DNA of 64,000 nt from Erodium maritimum (GCA_963921825.1 OY997588.1:64314617-64378616); one strand, 5' to 3'. Shown: positions 34,539 through 45,238, counted from the stretch's first letter. Numbers and translations: made by a program. Notes: generated from the sequence alone by a model not told the origin.

Positions 34539-35075
34539 CTAAAATGGTGTCCCTCCCACAACCTTTGTCGGACTCCGATTCACTATGAATGCGCTCGTCT
34601 CTAAAGCATAACCCCAGAAAGAGATTGGGAAATCAGCCCAACTGATCATGGATCGGGCCGTATCCAATAAAGTCCGATTTCTGCGCTCGGACACAACATT
34701 CAACTGTGGTGTTCCGGGAGGAGTCCATTCTGAAAAGATCTCGCTCTCCACCATATGATCTAAAAACTCTATGGTTAAGTATTTTCTACCTCGATTCAAT
34801 CGAAATGTCTTAATACTTTTCCCGAGCAGGTTTTCTACTTCAGTCTTGAACTCTTTGAATTTATCAAAATCTTCAGACTTATGTCTTATTGCACAGACAT
34901 AACCATATCTACTATAATCGTTAGTAAATGTGATGAAGTAGCTAAAACCCCTCTTGGCCAGCGAACCTATTGGTCCACAAACATCCGAGTGTATCAGCCC
35001 CAATAATTCACACGCCCTTTCACCGCGACCGATAAAGGGCGCTCTAGTCATTTTCCCATCAAAGAGGCCTTGCAC
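34539..35075 (-). pseudogene. Copia A3 integrase core, less damaged
   Basis: A 178-residue frame. The first catalytic Asp is kept (LIHSDVCGP), and the Glu is kept (VVSERRNRTLLD). The second Asp has become Asn (FRLNRGRKYL). There is no stop where the other A copies have TAG (here TPPGTPQLN). The lesions in the integrase are therefore a different set from those of the tandem array, while the reverse transcriptase lesions are shared. Confidence 0.88.
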
Positions 35076-35430
35076 CTATCAATCGAATGGAATTCGAATG
35101 GACCTGAAAATCCGCACTTCTGAAGTGCTGATAAGCGCTTCTTGTTTATGCGGCCCAAATGACAGTGCCATAACAAAGTTAGGTTTAAATCGTTGTATTT
35201 AGACCTCCTTCTATTAACATAATATATATAACTTGAGGCATTGTTACTCATATCTAATATGTACAATCCTCCAACCAAGTTAGTAATAGCATAAAACATA
35301 TTATTGTATAAAACATTGGAAACTCCATTTTCAATATTAACATTATATCCTTCCTTGTCAAACATGGATACAGATATAATATTCCTACTAAAAGTAGGTA
35401 TGCAATATACATTATACAATACTAAGACAA
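35048..35430 (-). pseudogene. Copia A3 late protease and pre-integrase, cut by Gypsy insertion
   Basis: Contains YNVYCIPTFSRNIISVSMFD and LLWHCHLGRINKKRLSALQK. The open frame starts at 35461 inside the Gypsy LTR, so its first residues are antisense Gypsy sequence fused to Copia. Upstream Copia sequence (gag, leader) is absent. Confidence 0.85.
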
Positions 35431-36929
35431 GTAAGAACCACTCCCGGTCAACGCCAGTCAAATCGGCGAAAAACAGGAAAATTTAAAATTTTGGGACACA
35501 CCTAAATGAACCTAAATTTGACCCCAAGGGTCATATCGGACTTGAGTTAACCCCGATATCGACCAAAGTGAGTTCTGGGGGACTCAGGGCAACTTTTTGA
35601 CCAATTTGGGAAAGGTTGACTTTTTGCTGGAAAAGTAAACCGAGCGACGTTTTGGTCCGTTCGAGGACCGTTTTGGATCCAAAAAGCTTAGCCGTCATTA
35701 CAACGGTCTTAGTTGGGCCGTTTCCTTGTAGCCCGTGAAATTTCATAAATTCTTGGAAAATGGGTCCGTTCGGGGCCCGAGACGGTTGAATTTCGCGAAT
35801 CTGATAGAAAAATATCTACAAAGATATTTTTTAAAAGGGTGGGACCCACTTGCCAATTGTCACACAAGTGGTGGTAGTTGTTGGTTTTTGAACAAAACAA
35901 AAGGAAGAGACAAGAGGGTGGTCGACCATAGAGAAAAAAAAATGCGAAAAAGGAGAGAGAAAGAAGAGAGAAGAAGGAGAAGGAGAAAAGGGAAAAGAAG
36001 AAGAAGAAGGGGTAGGGTTTGTCGATTTCCTGACGATCCAACCAACGGATCGTTTCAACGGTTGTAGAATCGAGCTCCCGTCGTCATTCCATACTGTGAG
36101 AACCTAATTGATTCTCGTTTTGGTACGTTTGAAAGTTAGGGTTTGTGTGTAAACGAGTTAAATATGGATGAGTTGAGGTGTAGGGTTCGTTGGGGACGTT
36201 TTGGAGTGAAAATGATCGGTTTCCGGTGACCGGAGGCTCGGGGGAGCTCCGGCCACCGTGGGTGGTAGCTGGCCGGAGCTGGGACCGGCCACCACTGTGG
36301 TGAACCGGTCAAAAACCGGTCCAGCCACCCATGGGTGATGGTGGCCGTGTGGGGCCCACAAGTCGGGTCTCGGGTTTTTCGTGTTCGGGTGGTTTTGGAC
36401 GATCCCTGAATCGATATTTCACACCCGGAACGAATTATGGAATTAAATTGCGAAAGTTGGAAATTTTGGGTTTAGAAACTTTAAACGCGAATTAAATCGC
36501 TTGGAAATCGGAATTTGATTCCGTCGATTGCATTGGAACTCTTGAATTATTCTAAGATCGTAGAAACGAAAACGGGAATTTTCAGAGCCCCGGAAGGGCG
36601 TTTTCCGTTCCCGGGCAGATTCGCCGAGCCGGGCGAATCGGGCCTTTCCAGGCATATTATTGACAATGTCGAGTAATTGGGAAGTTTGGGAGTGATCGAC
36701 ATTGTCGGGGTTTCATTTGGGCGTCAAGTTCATTAAAATTCAGCTTTGCCTGCGAACTTAAAAAGTGTTTTAATTGTGTTCATGTTAGATCGTGCCGACG
36801 ACTGCGGAAAGGGGAAGCTAGGCGAGTGATCGCGAGCACGCCGGAGCTTGGGCATGGACTTTTGGGAAAGCGTTACGAGGTAGGGAAAAGTAGCCGGATC
36901 TCGGCCTTAGCTAGGGAAAGTTAACAGTA

Positions 36930-37093
36930 GAAATGCATGTGACACTTAGTAGTGTCGTAGGATAAGTAATTTATCGAACAATAGGAATGGAGGCGACACT
37001 TAGTGGTGTCGTAGGATACGTGAACGTATCGAACAATAGAAATGCATGTGACACTTAGTAGTGTCGTAGGATACGTGAACATATCGAACAATA
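36930..37093 (+). repeat. Minisatellite 1 in Gypsy LTR, about 55 bp x 3
   Basis: Units begin at 36930, 36984 and 37039, each with gacacttagt(a/g)gtgtcgtagg followed by ata(a/c)gt and ending atcgaacaata. A partial unit is present in the solo LTR near 43440. Confidence 0.88.
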
Positions 37094-37152
37094 GAAATAC
37101 TAGTGGCTTTTGGTTGTGCCCGTAGGTTAAGTAACTTGTTGTGTTTATGAGG

Positions 37153-37370
37153 GTGGTCATGTGTGCCTTTGGGGTGTTGAACCCGTATTTTACTGTTTGT
37201 GTGTCGTGGGTGGCCATGTGTGCCTTTGGGGTGTTGAACCCGTATTTTACTATTTGTGTATCGTGGGTGGCCATGTGTGCTTGTGGGGTGTTGAAACCGT
37301 ATGTTACTGTTTGTGTGTCGTGGGTGGTCATGTGTGCATGTGGGGTGTTAAACCTGTATTGTTGATGACT
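37153..37370 (+). repeat. Minisatellite 2 in Gypsy LTR, 57 bp x about 4
   Basis: Units start at 37153, 37210, 37267 and 37324 with gtgg(t/c)catgtgtgc and contain tggggtgtt(g/a)aa. Because 57 is a multiple of three, periodic 19-residue frames open on both strands (37141-37365 plus, 37454-36921 minus); these are artefacts of the repeat. Confidence 0.92.
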
Positions 37371-38199
37371 GTGATTGCATGGAGGTTGGGGCCCGCCTGA
37401 CAGAAAAGGGGTCCTAGGGTCGCGCGCGTGGGGGTTGGCTAGCCTTCCGACCAACCATCAGTAAAGTTGTGCATTCTTCTGCGATGAAGGGCGGCTCCTC
37501 TTCCGACTAGCTATCGGAAAAGTGTCGCTGTATATATCGCTAACAGGTTGACCGTCTGGCCCGACTGCGTGTCGGGAAAGTTGCGTGGGGCAGGCTCAAG
37601 CCCAGCCGGTTAGCAACCGGCACTGAGTAGCTGGAGTGCGATCCTTTGTGATCTTGTTTGTTGTGTGCGATCCTTTGTGATCTTGGGTGTTGCGTGGTTA
37701 TTATTTGCGTTTTGGGGTTGAGGTCGTAACCGCTGTGTCGGGTCTACATTACGCGTCCGGGTTTTGAGTTGGTTGGGGAAAGTAACAGTTTTCGTGTGAC
37801 AGTCGGGTTACTTGAGTTTGGGGATAGTAGTCCCCGGTGTTTTGTTTGTTGTTGGTGTTTCCAGCATTTCTGCTAGTATGCCGTAGTCAGTCTGGTATCC
37901 GTGGTGGTGAGCGAACGCTCACCCCTAGCTGCTTTTCCTACAGGTACTGGTCGCGAGGCGGACTAGGGGAACTCTCAAAGCTTGAAGAGCTAGGAGCATG
38001 AGTCCGGGTTTTTGGGAGTTTAGCGACGTACGCTTTGGTTTTTGTCCGAATGTTTTGGACGCTTTTCTGTTGTAAAATATTATTTTGATTAACTCAAAGT
38101 GGTGATTTTAAGCGGTTTATTAAAATGTTTGAAAATTATTTTATTGTTTCACCGTTCGCATTCCGAGTTCGGTCCTGCCGAATTCGGGGAGTAATAGTT

Positions 38200-38211
38200 T
38201 GGTAGCAGAGC
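38200..38211 (+). other. Primer binding site of the Gypsy element
   Basis: TGGTAGCAGAGC, one mismatch from the initiator tRNA-Met complement TGGTATCAGAGC, four bases after the LTR end. Confidence 0.8.
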
Positions 38212-38797
38212 TCGAGGTTTCACACCTCGGATTGTATGTCAATTAGGTGGGGAGAGTTGAGTCACTAAAAGTCCCGTCGTGCGTTGGTTGCGCAAGTCGG
38301 AAACCGTGTGTAGACCTGTAGCGACATGAGTCCTGTTTGTTGTTGTGTGTATGTGCAGTATTGTTATTACTGGCATAATGATTGTGTGCTGCTGCGTGAA
38401 ACGTTTTTAAGCGGTCGCGACTCGACTCAGGGGCGCCCCTGTAGTCGAACGCGACGGTGCTGACATCAAGTGGGTACAATGCAGTTCGGGGACGCCTGGA
38501 CCGGGTTGTAACTACGTGATGTCAAAAAATGAGATTTTATGAGGAAAATGAGAGAATTTTAAAAATTGGTTGGCACTGTGGGCGTGCGTTTGAAATTGGT
38601 TGGCCTTGTGGACTTGTGATTGAGGTTGGGTGACTTGAATTTTGTTTATGCGTTGTTATTTCGTGACTTTGTTCACGTTTGTATCAGGTCGTTTTGAGGT
38701 TTCCCTTACGTGAGCGAGAAATTGAGGTATTGATAGTGTGAGCAGTGTGACGTTTTGGTATCAGGTTTTGATATAGACGTAGGCTGTGTGAACGCTA
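38212..38797 (+). other. Gypsy leader
   Basis: Untranslated stretch between primer site and gag. Nothing else recognised. Confidence 0.6.
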
Positions 38798-40270
38798 GTG
38801 TATTGGGCACGTTGTCGTTGTGGAAGGAGAGGACGACCAGCTAGGGCACCGGGACGGACGCCCACACGAGGCAGGAGGGGACGATCAGCTGGGGCACCGG
38901 GACGGATGCCCACCGTCGAACCCGCTGAGTCCACGGAAGCCCAGGGTACTCCCGTCGGGGAGGACATGAGGAACGACGCAGGACCATCTACGGGCACGCC
39001 CAGCGTCCCACCGGTCGCAGACCTGTCCACTGCGGTCGTTCTGGGCGAGTCGACCCGGACGGTGCAGAGCTTGGTGGCGAGCATCGTCCGTAGGGAGTCA
39101 ACATCGCCGGCTCCGGAGACAGTATCTACTGCTGCTACAGCCGTTCTAGCGAGGCCCGTTCAGGCCGAAGGCCATACGGCCCGGACACTGCTGGATTTCC
39201 TGAAGCTGGGCATACCTATGTTCGTCGGGGAACCGAATCCCGACATAACCGAGAGATGGCTGGAGCAGGTCACTCGGGACCTGGACACGTCAGACATAGA
39301 GGACGGTCACACCAGGGTGTCCTTTGCAGCTCATCAGTTGAGGGACAACGCCTACCACTGGTGGGGACGCGTACGGGACAGAGTCGGGGACGACTACAGT
39401 ACCTTCGAGACGCTCTTCCTAGAGCAGTATTTCCCCGAGTCGGCCAGGGCGGATCGACATCAGCAGTTCCTGGAACTGCAACAGAACGGGGCGTCAGTAG
39501 CAGAGTATGAGGCCAGATTCACTGCCCTGACCTGATTTGCACCAGAAATGGTGGCGATAGAGCTGAACCGTTGTCGGCGGTTCGAGACGGGGCTGAGACT
39601 GACAATTCGGGATCGAGTCCTCGCCCTGAGGATGCGGGTTTACTCAGAGCTCGTAGACACTGCAGCGACAATGGAGCAGGGTCTCCGAGAGGCAGCGAGG
39701 ACTCGTGAGGTTCAGCAGCGGCCAACCAGTATGGCGGGACCGTCCGAGTCCCGAGATCAGAGGAGGCAGAGGACCGGGGGGTTCTCCCGGTCACCGGCTC
39801 AGCCGGGTGGATCGAGACAGATGGGGTCGGGGGCGTCAATAAGGCCAGTCGCTTCAGAGAGGGGGCCAGTATGTTTTACCTGCGGGCAACCAGGCCATAT
39901 GCGGCGAGAGTGTCCGATAGGAAGACGGCCCGCGACACAACCAGTGGTCAGACAGACAGGCCAGGGTAGGGGACTGAGGGGCGACGATGCCAGGTGCCAC
40001 CGGTGCGGCCGGATTGGACACCTAGGTAGGGTGTGTCCTGAGCGGGGCAGGGAAACATCGGTGCAGCGATCGCAGTTTTTGCACACAGTGCAGTCACCCC
40101 GGGCTCGCCAGCATCAGAGTCAGCCGTCGAGGTTCTCGCAGCCGTCCACGCGCGCGCCAGTTCCGAGACAGCAACAGAGGTCTGTACAGCCAGCAGTCAG
40201 TGCATCAAGTCAGAGGCAGCAGGCGTCACAGGGTAGAGTGTATGCAGTTACCGACTTTCGAGCCACATGA
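38798..40270 (+). pseudogene. Gypsy gag, two nonsense mutations
   Basis: The frame opens at 38798, though the natural start may be a later ATG such as 38968. At 39200-39530 it reads FLKLGIPMFVGEPNPD, ERWLEQVTRDLDTSD, NAYHWWGRV and FLEQYFPESARADRHQQFLEL, the Retrotrans_gag domain. A TGA at 39533-39535 interrupts LT-FAPEM, where CGA (Arg) is expected. The same frame continues from 39536 through two CCHC knuckles, CFTCGQPGHMRREC and CHRCGRIGHLGRVC, to a second TGA at 40268-40270. Gag forms the particle shell and binds RNA. Confidence 0.9.
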
Positions 40271-41035
40271 TCCGCTACCTATCATGAGACCATTCAGGGT
40301 ACGTGCTTATTGTATCACTTGTGGGCGTTATTTTTATTTGATACCGGGGCGTCGCACTCGTTTATTTCGTCGAGTTGTGCTGAGAGGTTAGGGCTGAGTT
40401 TAGAGCCGTTGAGTCCACCCCTGTGTCTGGACACCCCAGTTGGGGGTGATGTGATGTTGACTAGGGTCTGTCGTGCCTGCGAAGTTAGAGTCGCAAACTG
40501 TCCTTGCCCTAGTGATCTTCTCGTGCTGGGAATGACGACCTTTGACGTAATCCTGGGAATGGATTGGCTGGCGAAGTACCGAGCCAATATCGGCTGCTAT
40601 AGGCGACGAGTGACAGTGTCAGCCAGCAACACGAAGGTTTCGTGTATTCTAGGTAATAAGAGCGGGGTTCTCCTGTCGGCTTTGTCCACAGTGGAGGAAG
40701 TATCGACCGTGCAGAGCCGAGAGTTACCGCAAGTGGTGTGCGAGTTCCCCGAGGTCTTTCCTGAGGAGTTGAGCGGGTTACCACCAGTTCGTGAGGTGGA
40801 GTTCGGGATTGACTTGATGCCTGGAACGGAAGCGATATCGATGGCGCCTTACAGGTTCGCGCCGGCAGAGTTGACCGAGCTGAAGAGTCAACTGGACGAG
40901 CTTCGGGAGAAGGGGTTTATCCGTCCGAGCACATCGCCGTGGGGACCACCAGTACTCTTCGTGAAGAAGAAGAGTGGAGAGCTTCGGATGTGTATAGACT
41001 ACCAGAAGCTGAACCGGGTTACGGTGAAGAATTGA
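40271..41035 (+). pseudogene. Gypsy protease and reverse transcriptase, first part
   Basis: In the same frame as gag. [12 protein letters not shown] is the protease active site (Asp-Thr-Gly intact), followed by [15 protein letters not shown]. The reverse transcriptase begins with [20 protein letters not shown] and reads [20 protein letters not shown] and [16 protein letters not shown]. It stops at TGA 41033-41035, where the family reads Arg (KNRYP), consistent with CGA to TGA. Confidence 0.93.
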
Positions 41036-41569
41036 TACCCGATGTCGAGGATTGACGACTTGTTCGACCAGTGGAGAGGGTCGACATGTTTCTCGAAGAT
41101 CGATCTGTGATCCAGGTATTACCAGTTGCGAGTCCAGGAGGAGGACGTTGTAAAGACTGCATTCCGGACACGCTATAGGAATTACGAGTTCTTGGTGATG
41201 CCATTTGGACTGACGAACGCACCTGTAGCATTCATGGATCTGATGAACAGTATATTCCGGCCGTTCTTAGATCAATTTGTGGTGGTGTTTGTAGACGACA
41301 TCTTGATCTACTCGCAGAACGAGGCGGCACATGAGGAGCATCTGAGGGCTGTTCTGACCCTGGTGCGCACACATCAGCTATATGCCAACCTGGAGAAGTG
41401 CGAGTTTTGGCTCGCTGAGGTGAAATTCCCCGGTCACATTGTATCCTGTGACGGTATATTGGTCGATCCGGCGAAGATCGACGCGGTTTCGGAGTGGGCG
41501 CGGCCCACAAGCGTCTTCGAGATCCGCAGCTTCTTGGGGTTGGCAGGATATTATCGGCGGTTCGTCTAG
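41036..41569 (+). pseudogene. Gypsy reverse transcriptase, second part
   Basis: The frame continues with YPMSRIDDLFDQ and KIDL, then TGA at 41108-41110 where KIDLRS-type sequence is expected, so again CGA to TGA. Then [17 protein letters not shown], the catalytic [12 protein letters not shown] box (FVDD for the usual YVDD), [26 protein letters not shown] and [12 protein letters not shown], ending in TAG at 41567-41569. Apart from the stops the domain is well preserved. Confidence 0.93.
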
Positions 41570-41765
41570 GACTTTGCGCGACTAGCCGCGCCTATGACTC
41601 TTTTGACGCGCAAGGGAGTCGGGTTTGTGTGGACAGAGGATTGTAAACGTGCGTTCACGGAGCTGAAGACTCGTCTACCTACCGCTCTAGTATTGATAGT
41701 GCCAGAGCGAGGGGTCGGGTATGAGGTCTACTGTGATGCGTCCAGGGAAGGACTGGGCTGTGTAC
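41570..41765 (+). pseudogene. Gypsy RNase H start, truncated
   Basis: Same frame: DFARLAAPMTLLTRKG, FVWTEDCKRAFTELKTRL and GYEVYCDASREGLGCV, the first RNase H block with its catalytic Asp. The frame then runs on for about 36 codons into Copia A LTR sequence, giving a chimeric open frame to 41875. Confidence 0.9.
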
Positions 41766-41943
41766 ATAGATTCAGTCATCTCACATATCAAGGGATAGTG
41801 ATTGAGAATATTAAGGATGACGGCTCTATGCCTTATCTCAATCAGGATACCGGTCATAAAAGGATAGTGACATAGACGACGGAAAGGTTAGAATCGACAG
41901 GGTCGTTTCGTTATGTAGTGTCAGGCAATACTAAAGTCTCATT
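41766..41943 (+). repeat. Copia A LTR fragment, part 1 (plus orientation)
   Basis: Matches LTR 1 from about 5418 (ttcagtcatctcacatatcaagg). It ends at the Gypsy solo LTR and resumes at 44056. Confidence 0.88.
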
Positions 41944-44050
41944 TGTAATAACCACTTCTGGTCAACGTCAGTCAAACCTGCGAAAAACAGGAAAATTTAA
42001 AAATTTTGAGACAGAGACTCAATTTAACCTAATTTGACCCCGAGGGTCATACCGGACTTAAGTTGACCCCGTTATCGACCAAAATGAGTTCCAGGGGACT
42101 CAGGGCAACTTTCTGATCAATTTGGGAAAAGTTGACTTTTCGCTGGAAAAGTCAACCGAGCGACGTTTTGGTCCATTCGAGGACCGTTTTGGATCCAAAA
42201 ATCTTAGCCGTCGTCGCAGCGGTCTTAGTTGAGCCGTTTCCTTGTAGCCCGCCAATTTTCATAATTTCTTGGGAAAAGTGCCCGTTCGGGGCCCGAAACG
42301 TCCGATTTTCGCGAATCTGACTGAAAAATATCTACTAGATATTCTTCCAAAAAGGTGTGGGACCCACCTTGCCACTTGTCAACCAAGTGGTGGTGTTAGG
42401 TTTTGGGGGGAAAATGAGAGGTGAGGGGTTCGGCCATCACTATCAAAAAAGAAAAAAAAAGAGAAAGAAATAGAAAAGAGGTTGGGGGTTCGTTGGAGGC
42501 GTTTTTGAGCGGTTTTGGAACGTTTTCCGGTGACAGGGAGCTCGGGGGAGCTTCGGCCACCGTGTGGGGTGGCCGTCCAGCCGTGTGAGGTGGCTGGCCA
42601 TGCCTTATGCTGGCTGGCCGTGGCCTTTGGAGGCTGGCAGGACCTGGCCGGTGCCGGCCGGAGTTGGCCGCGGCTTGCCGGACCTCGGGGTGGCTGGCCG
42701 GAGCTAGGGCTAGCCACCACCAAGGTGGGCCGAGCACTAAAAGACCCTAGGGCCCACGGCCAAGTGGGTCGGGTGGGGCCCATGTGCTCGGGTGCTCGGG
42801 TTTTAACGTTCGGGTGGTTTAAAACGTTCCCCGGACCAATTATCCTTAATCGAATCGAAATTTGGAATTAAATTGGAAAAGTTGTAATTAACGGGTTTGA
42901 GAAACTTTAAACGTTAATTAATTGACTCAGAAGTCGGAATTTGATTCCGTCAAGTGCATTGGGTTCCTTGAACTATTCTAAGACCGTAGAGACGAAAACG
43001 GGGGCTTTTGGAGCCCCGGAAGGCAATTAACAAAACCCGGGCAGATTCGCCATGTCGGGCGAATCGGGCCTTTACGGGTCCTTTATCGACAATGTCGAGT
43101 AATTGGGAAGTTTGGGAGTGATCGATATTGTCGGGGTTACGTTTGGGCGTTAAGTTTATTAATTTCCGGTTTATTCCTACTAGTTAAAAGTGCTTTGGAA
43201 TTTGTGTTCTTTTAGATCGTGCTGCGGACCGAGGGAAAGGGAAGCTCGGCGAGTGATTGGGATCATCTCGGGATTTTAGTGGAGCGCTTTTGGAGTTGTT
43301 TACGAGGTAGGGAAAGGTAGCCGGATCTCGGTCCTGACTAGGGAAAGTTAACTGTAGAATTGCATGTGACACCGGGGTGTCGTGGGTTATTTAGGTTATC
43401 GAATATTAGAAAAGCATGATACAGGATTGTAGTAATTTTGGAAAAACATGTGACACTTAGTAGTGTCGTAGGAGCAGAGAACTTAGCGATATTGGAATTA
43501 CTGGGATCGGAAAGGGCGAGATACAGAGATTGGTTACCGAGCAGCTGGTTTGCGATCCTTTGTGATCTTGTTTGGTATTGTGTGGTTGTCAGTCGTGTCT
43601 TTGGAGGAGGTCGTCAATCGTTCTGTGGGGTCTACATCACGTGTCCGAGTGTTGAGTCAGTGGAGAAAAGTATTGGTCGTGTGTGTGTCTTTTGAGTCGT
43701 TGTTGGTGTCACCGGCTTTGTCTGCTAAGTATGCCGTAGTCAGTCTGTTATCTATGGTGGTGAGCGAACGCTCACCCCTAGTTGCTTTTCCTACAGGTAC
43801 TGTTCGCAGTCTGGACTAGGTGAGCTTCTGAAGCTTGAAGAGCTTGAAGCGGGTTGCTGGGTGTTTTGAGTCTAGTGACGTGTACCTCGTTTTTGTCCAA
43901 GTGTGGGACTAATATTTTTGAGATGTAAATGATATTATTTTGTGGAACTAAACTGGCTTTTAAAGTGATTTAATGAAAACAGGCTTCAAGTATTGTAACT
44001 TTTTAAACGTTCGCGTCCCTAGTTCAGTTCGCTGAAATTGGGGCGTGACA
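41944..44050 (+). repeat. Gypsy solo LTR (2107 bp) with perfect TSD
   Basis: TGTAATAACC...GGGGCGTGACA with TCATT on both sides (41939-41943 and 44051-44055), inserted in a Copia A LTR. It belongs to the same family as 35430-38196 but is clearly diverged and shorter, so it came from a separate insertion that later lost its interior by LTR recombination. Confidence 0.93.
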
Positions 44051-44849
44051 TCATTAGTTGCCACTTATATAGGATCAAGTAAAATGGGATTTTACATTGA
44101 CCTATTGACATGCATAAACCTAAGGGTCACACCGGAGGGTGAAACTCATTGGCACATTTATGGAGAATGGCCAAGAGGGAGTTGTCTCGGGACATGACCA
44201 AAACTGGTTTTGGGCCATGTGCCCGTAAGTGAATAGGACTTTACGGATCGAGACAAGGCTTGGAGTCTTAGGATTGATCGCATCGGATAATGTTGGACAT
44301 TTTCGGTATGGAATGCTTGGAGGCGATGAGCGAATCACGGGACCTCGTTGGAAATGGCCACGACCCATGCTTCAAGAGGCCCATGCAACCAAGGCCCATG
44401 GAACTAATTAATCAAGTCTTGATTAATTAATACCAAGTAAGCATGACAGGGATTAAGGTGTTGGTGATTCACCACCTAACCCCATCTTGTCTAGCCATAC
44501 CTTGTCCTATTTACACCTTACTTGTCACCATGCTTGTCTCATGCCTTTAGTTGGCCAAGTATGGGGTTCGTTATGTTTAAGTCGTCTTTTTTCAACATAA
44601 CAAACACAAGACAAGAATAGGAAACACAACTTCTCTCCCTCTCTCCCTTGCAATTTCGGCCAAGGCAAGCTCCCACCTCCTTTTTTTGTGTTCTTGAGTC
44701 CTCAAAGAGAAGAACTAAGTGGCTTTCATTCCCATGTGGGTACGTAGGCGTCTTGGACACTCAAGCCAATCATTCGTTACCCAGTGTTCTTGTTTTGGTA
44801 AGAAATAGTGCTGAATTTTTCTCTTGTGAATCCATTATTTGTTAGTTTT
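44051..44849 (+). repeat. Copia A LTR fragment, part 2 (plus orientation)
   Basis: Continues part 1 (tcattagttgccacttatatagg) to about 44848 near gttagttt, about 90 bp short of the LTR end. It then joins minus-oriented A LTR sequence. Confidence 0.88.
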
Positions 44850-44987
44850 CATTGTGGGCATAGATCAGAGCACACATCCATATATTACTCCAACACATAT
44901 GTAATATAAAGCCACTTTAATTTTATAGCTAACGATGATATATACATTTGGACATTTAGTATTGAACTACATGCACTAAGACTAACA
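44850..44987 (-). repeat. Copia A3 5' LTR, first 138 bp (minus orientation)
   Basis: Reverse complement of the LTR start (tgttagtcttagtgcatg from 44987). It abuts tggggtgcat, the resumed non-LTR element. Confidence 0.85.
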
Positions 44988-45238
44988 TGGGGTGCATAGA
45001 GGACGAGTGAGCCCGCCCCGGCCGAGCCCGGCTTGTCCTTAAACGACGAAGACTCTCTGCGGTCGGGGTCTCGGTGTCCTGCCGGCAGAGGGACGGATCT
45101 GGGGTAGAGGGAAGCCCACGTCAGGGAGGAAGCCCGGTGGGGATTGTGGCGCAGCATTGGGGAGGAGGCCCGATGGGGATGGTGGCGCAGTGTCGAGGCG
45201 GCGCGGTTGGACGGGATCCATAAAGGTGAATCGGACAA
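44988..45238 (-). pseudogene. ORF of non-autonomous element 2, N-terminal part
   Basis: The frame from 45238 includes RHHPHRASSPMLRHNPHRAS, an internal repeat of an RHxPHRASS unit, and SFKDKPGSAGAGSLVLYAP up to the junction. It is in frame with 30966-30680 once the insertion is disregarded. An overlapping frame from 45449 (LLPNAAPQSPPGFLPDV) is also open, so the true frame near the start is uncertain. Confidence 0.55.

Larger units (their letters stand above)
35430..38196 (+). repeat. Gypsy 5' LTR
   Basis: Aligns with the solo LTR at 41944-44050 from taagaaccactcccggtcaacg to the end before the primer site. The terminal TG...CA has decayed to ag...ta. It is about 660 bp longer than the solo LTR, partly through two minisatellites. 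A purine-rich run lies at 35930-36015, and GC-rich ccggccacc blocks at 36220-36330. Confidence 0.88.
35430..41765 (+). mobile_element. Ty3/Gypsy element, 5' LTR plus gag-pol, 3' truncated
   Basis: A 2.77-kb 5' LTR, a primer site, gag with two CCHC knuckles, protease, reverse transcriptase and the start of RNase H, then an abrupt join at about 41765 to a Copia A LTR fragment. The reverse transcriptase resembles chromovirus-type Gypsy elements (Tekay/Del-like). Integrase and any chromodomain are missing. The LTR begins at the break in Copia A3. Confidence 0.9.
30967..44987 (-). mobile_element. Copia A3 (minus strand), rearranged and hosting Gypsy insertions
   Basis: A minus-strand member of family A: 3' LTR 30967-32643, internal region 32644-35430, and at 44850-44987 the first 138 bp of its 5' LTR. 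The outer flanks share TGGG (30963-30966 and 44988-44991), a four-base duplication. Between 35430 and 44849 lie a Gypsy element, a Gypsy solo LTR and an A-LTR segment in the wrong orientation. Leader and gag of A3 are missing. Confidence 0.75.

Noticed and set aside
35735..36067. 110-residue Lys/Arg-rich plus frame and Phe/Ser-rich minus frames
   Set aside because: Reflect the purine-rich run at 35930-36015 within the LTR.
36930..37370. Direct repeats that might suggest a CRISPR array
   Set aside because: Units are contiguous, with no unique spacers and no cas genes, in a plant LTR; they are minisatellites.
36921..37454. 177-residue minus-strand frame and two plus-strand frames with 19-residue periodicity
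   Set aside because: Produced by the 57-bp minisatellite (a multiple of three) in the Gypsy LTR; no independent support for a protein.
42379..42871. Open frames on both strands in the Gypsy solo LTR
   Set aside because: GC-rich ccggcc-type LTR sequence opens several frames at once; not coding.
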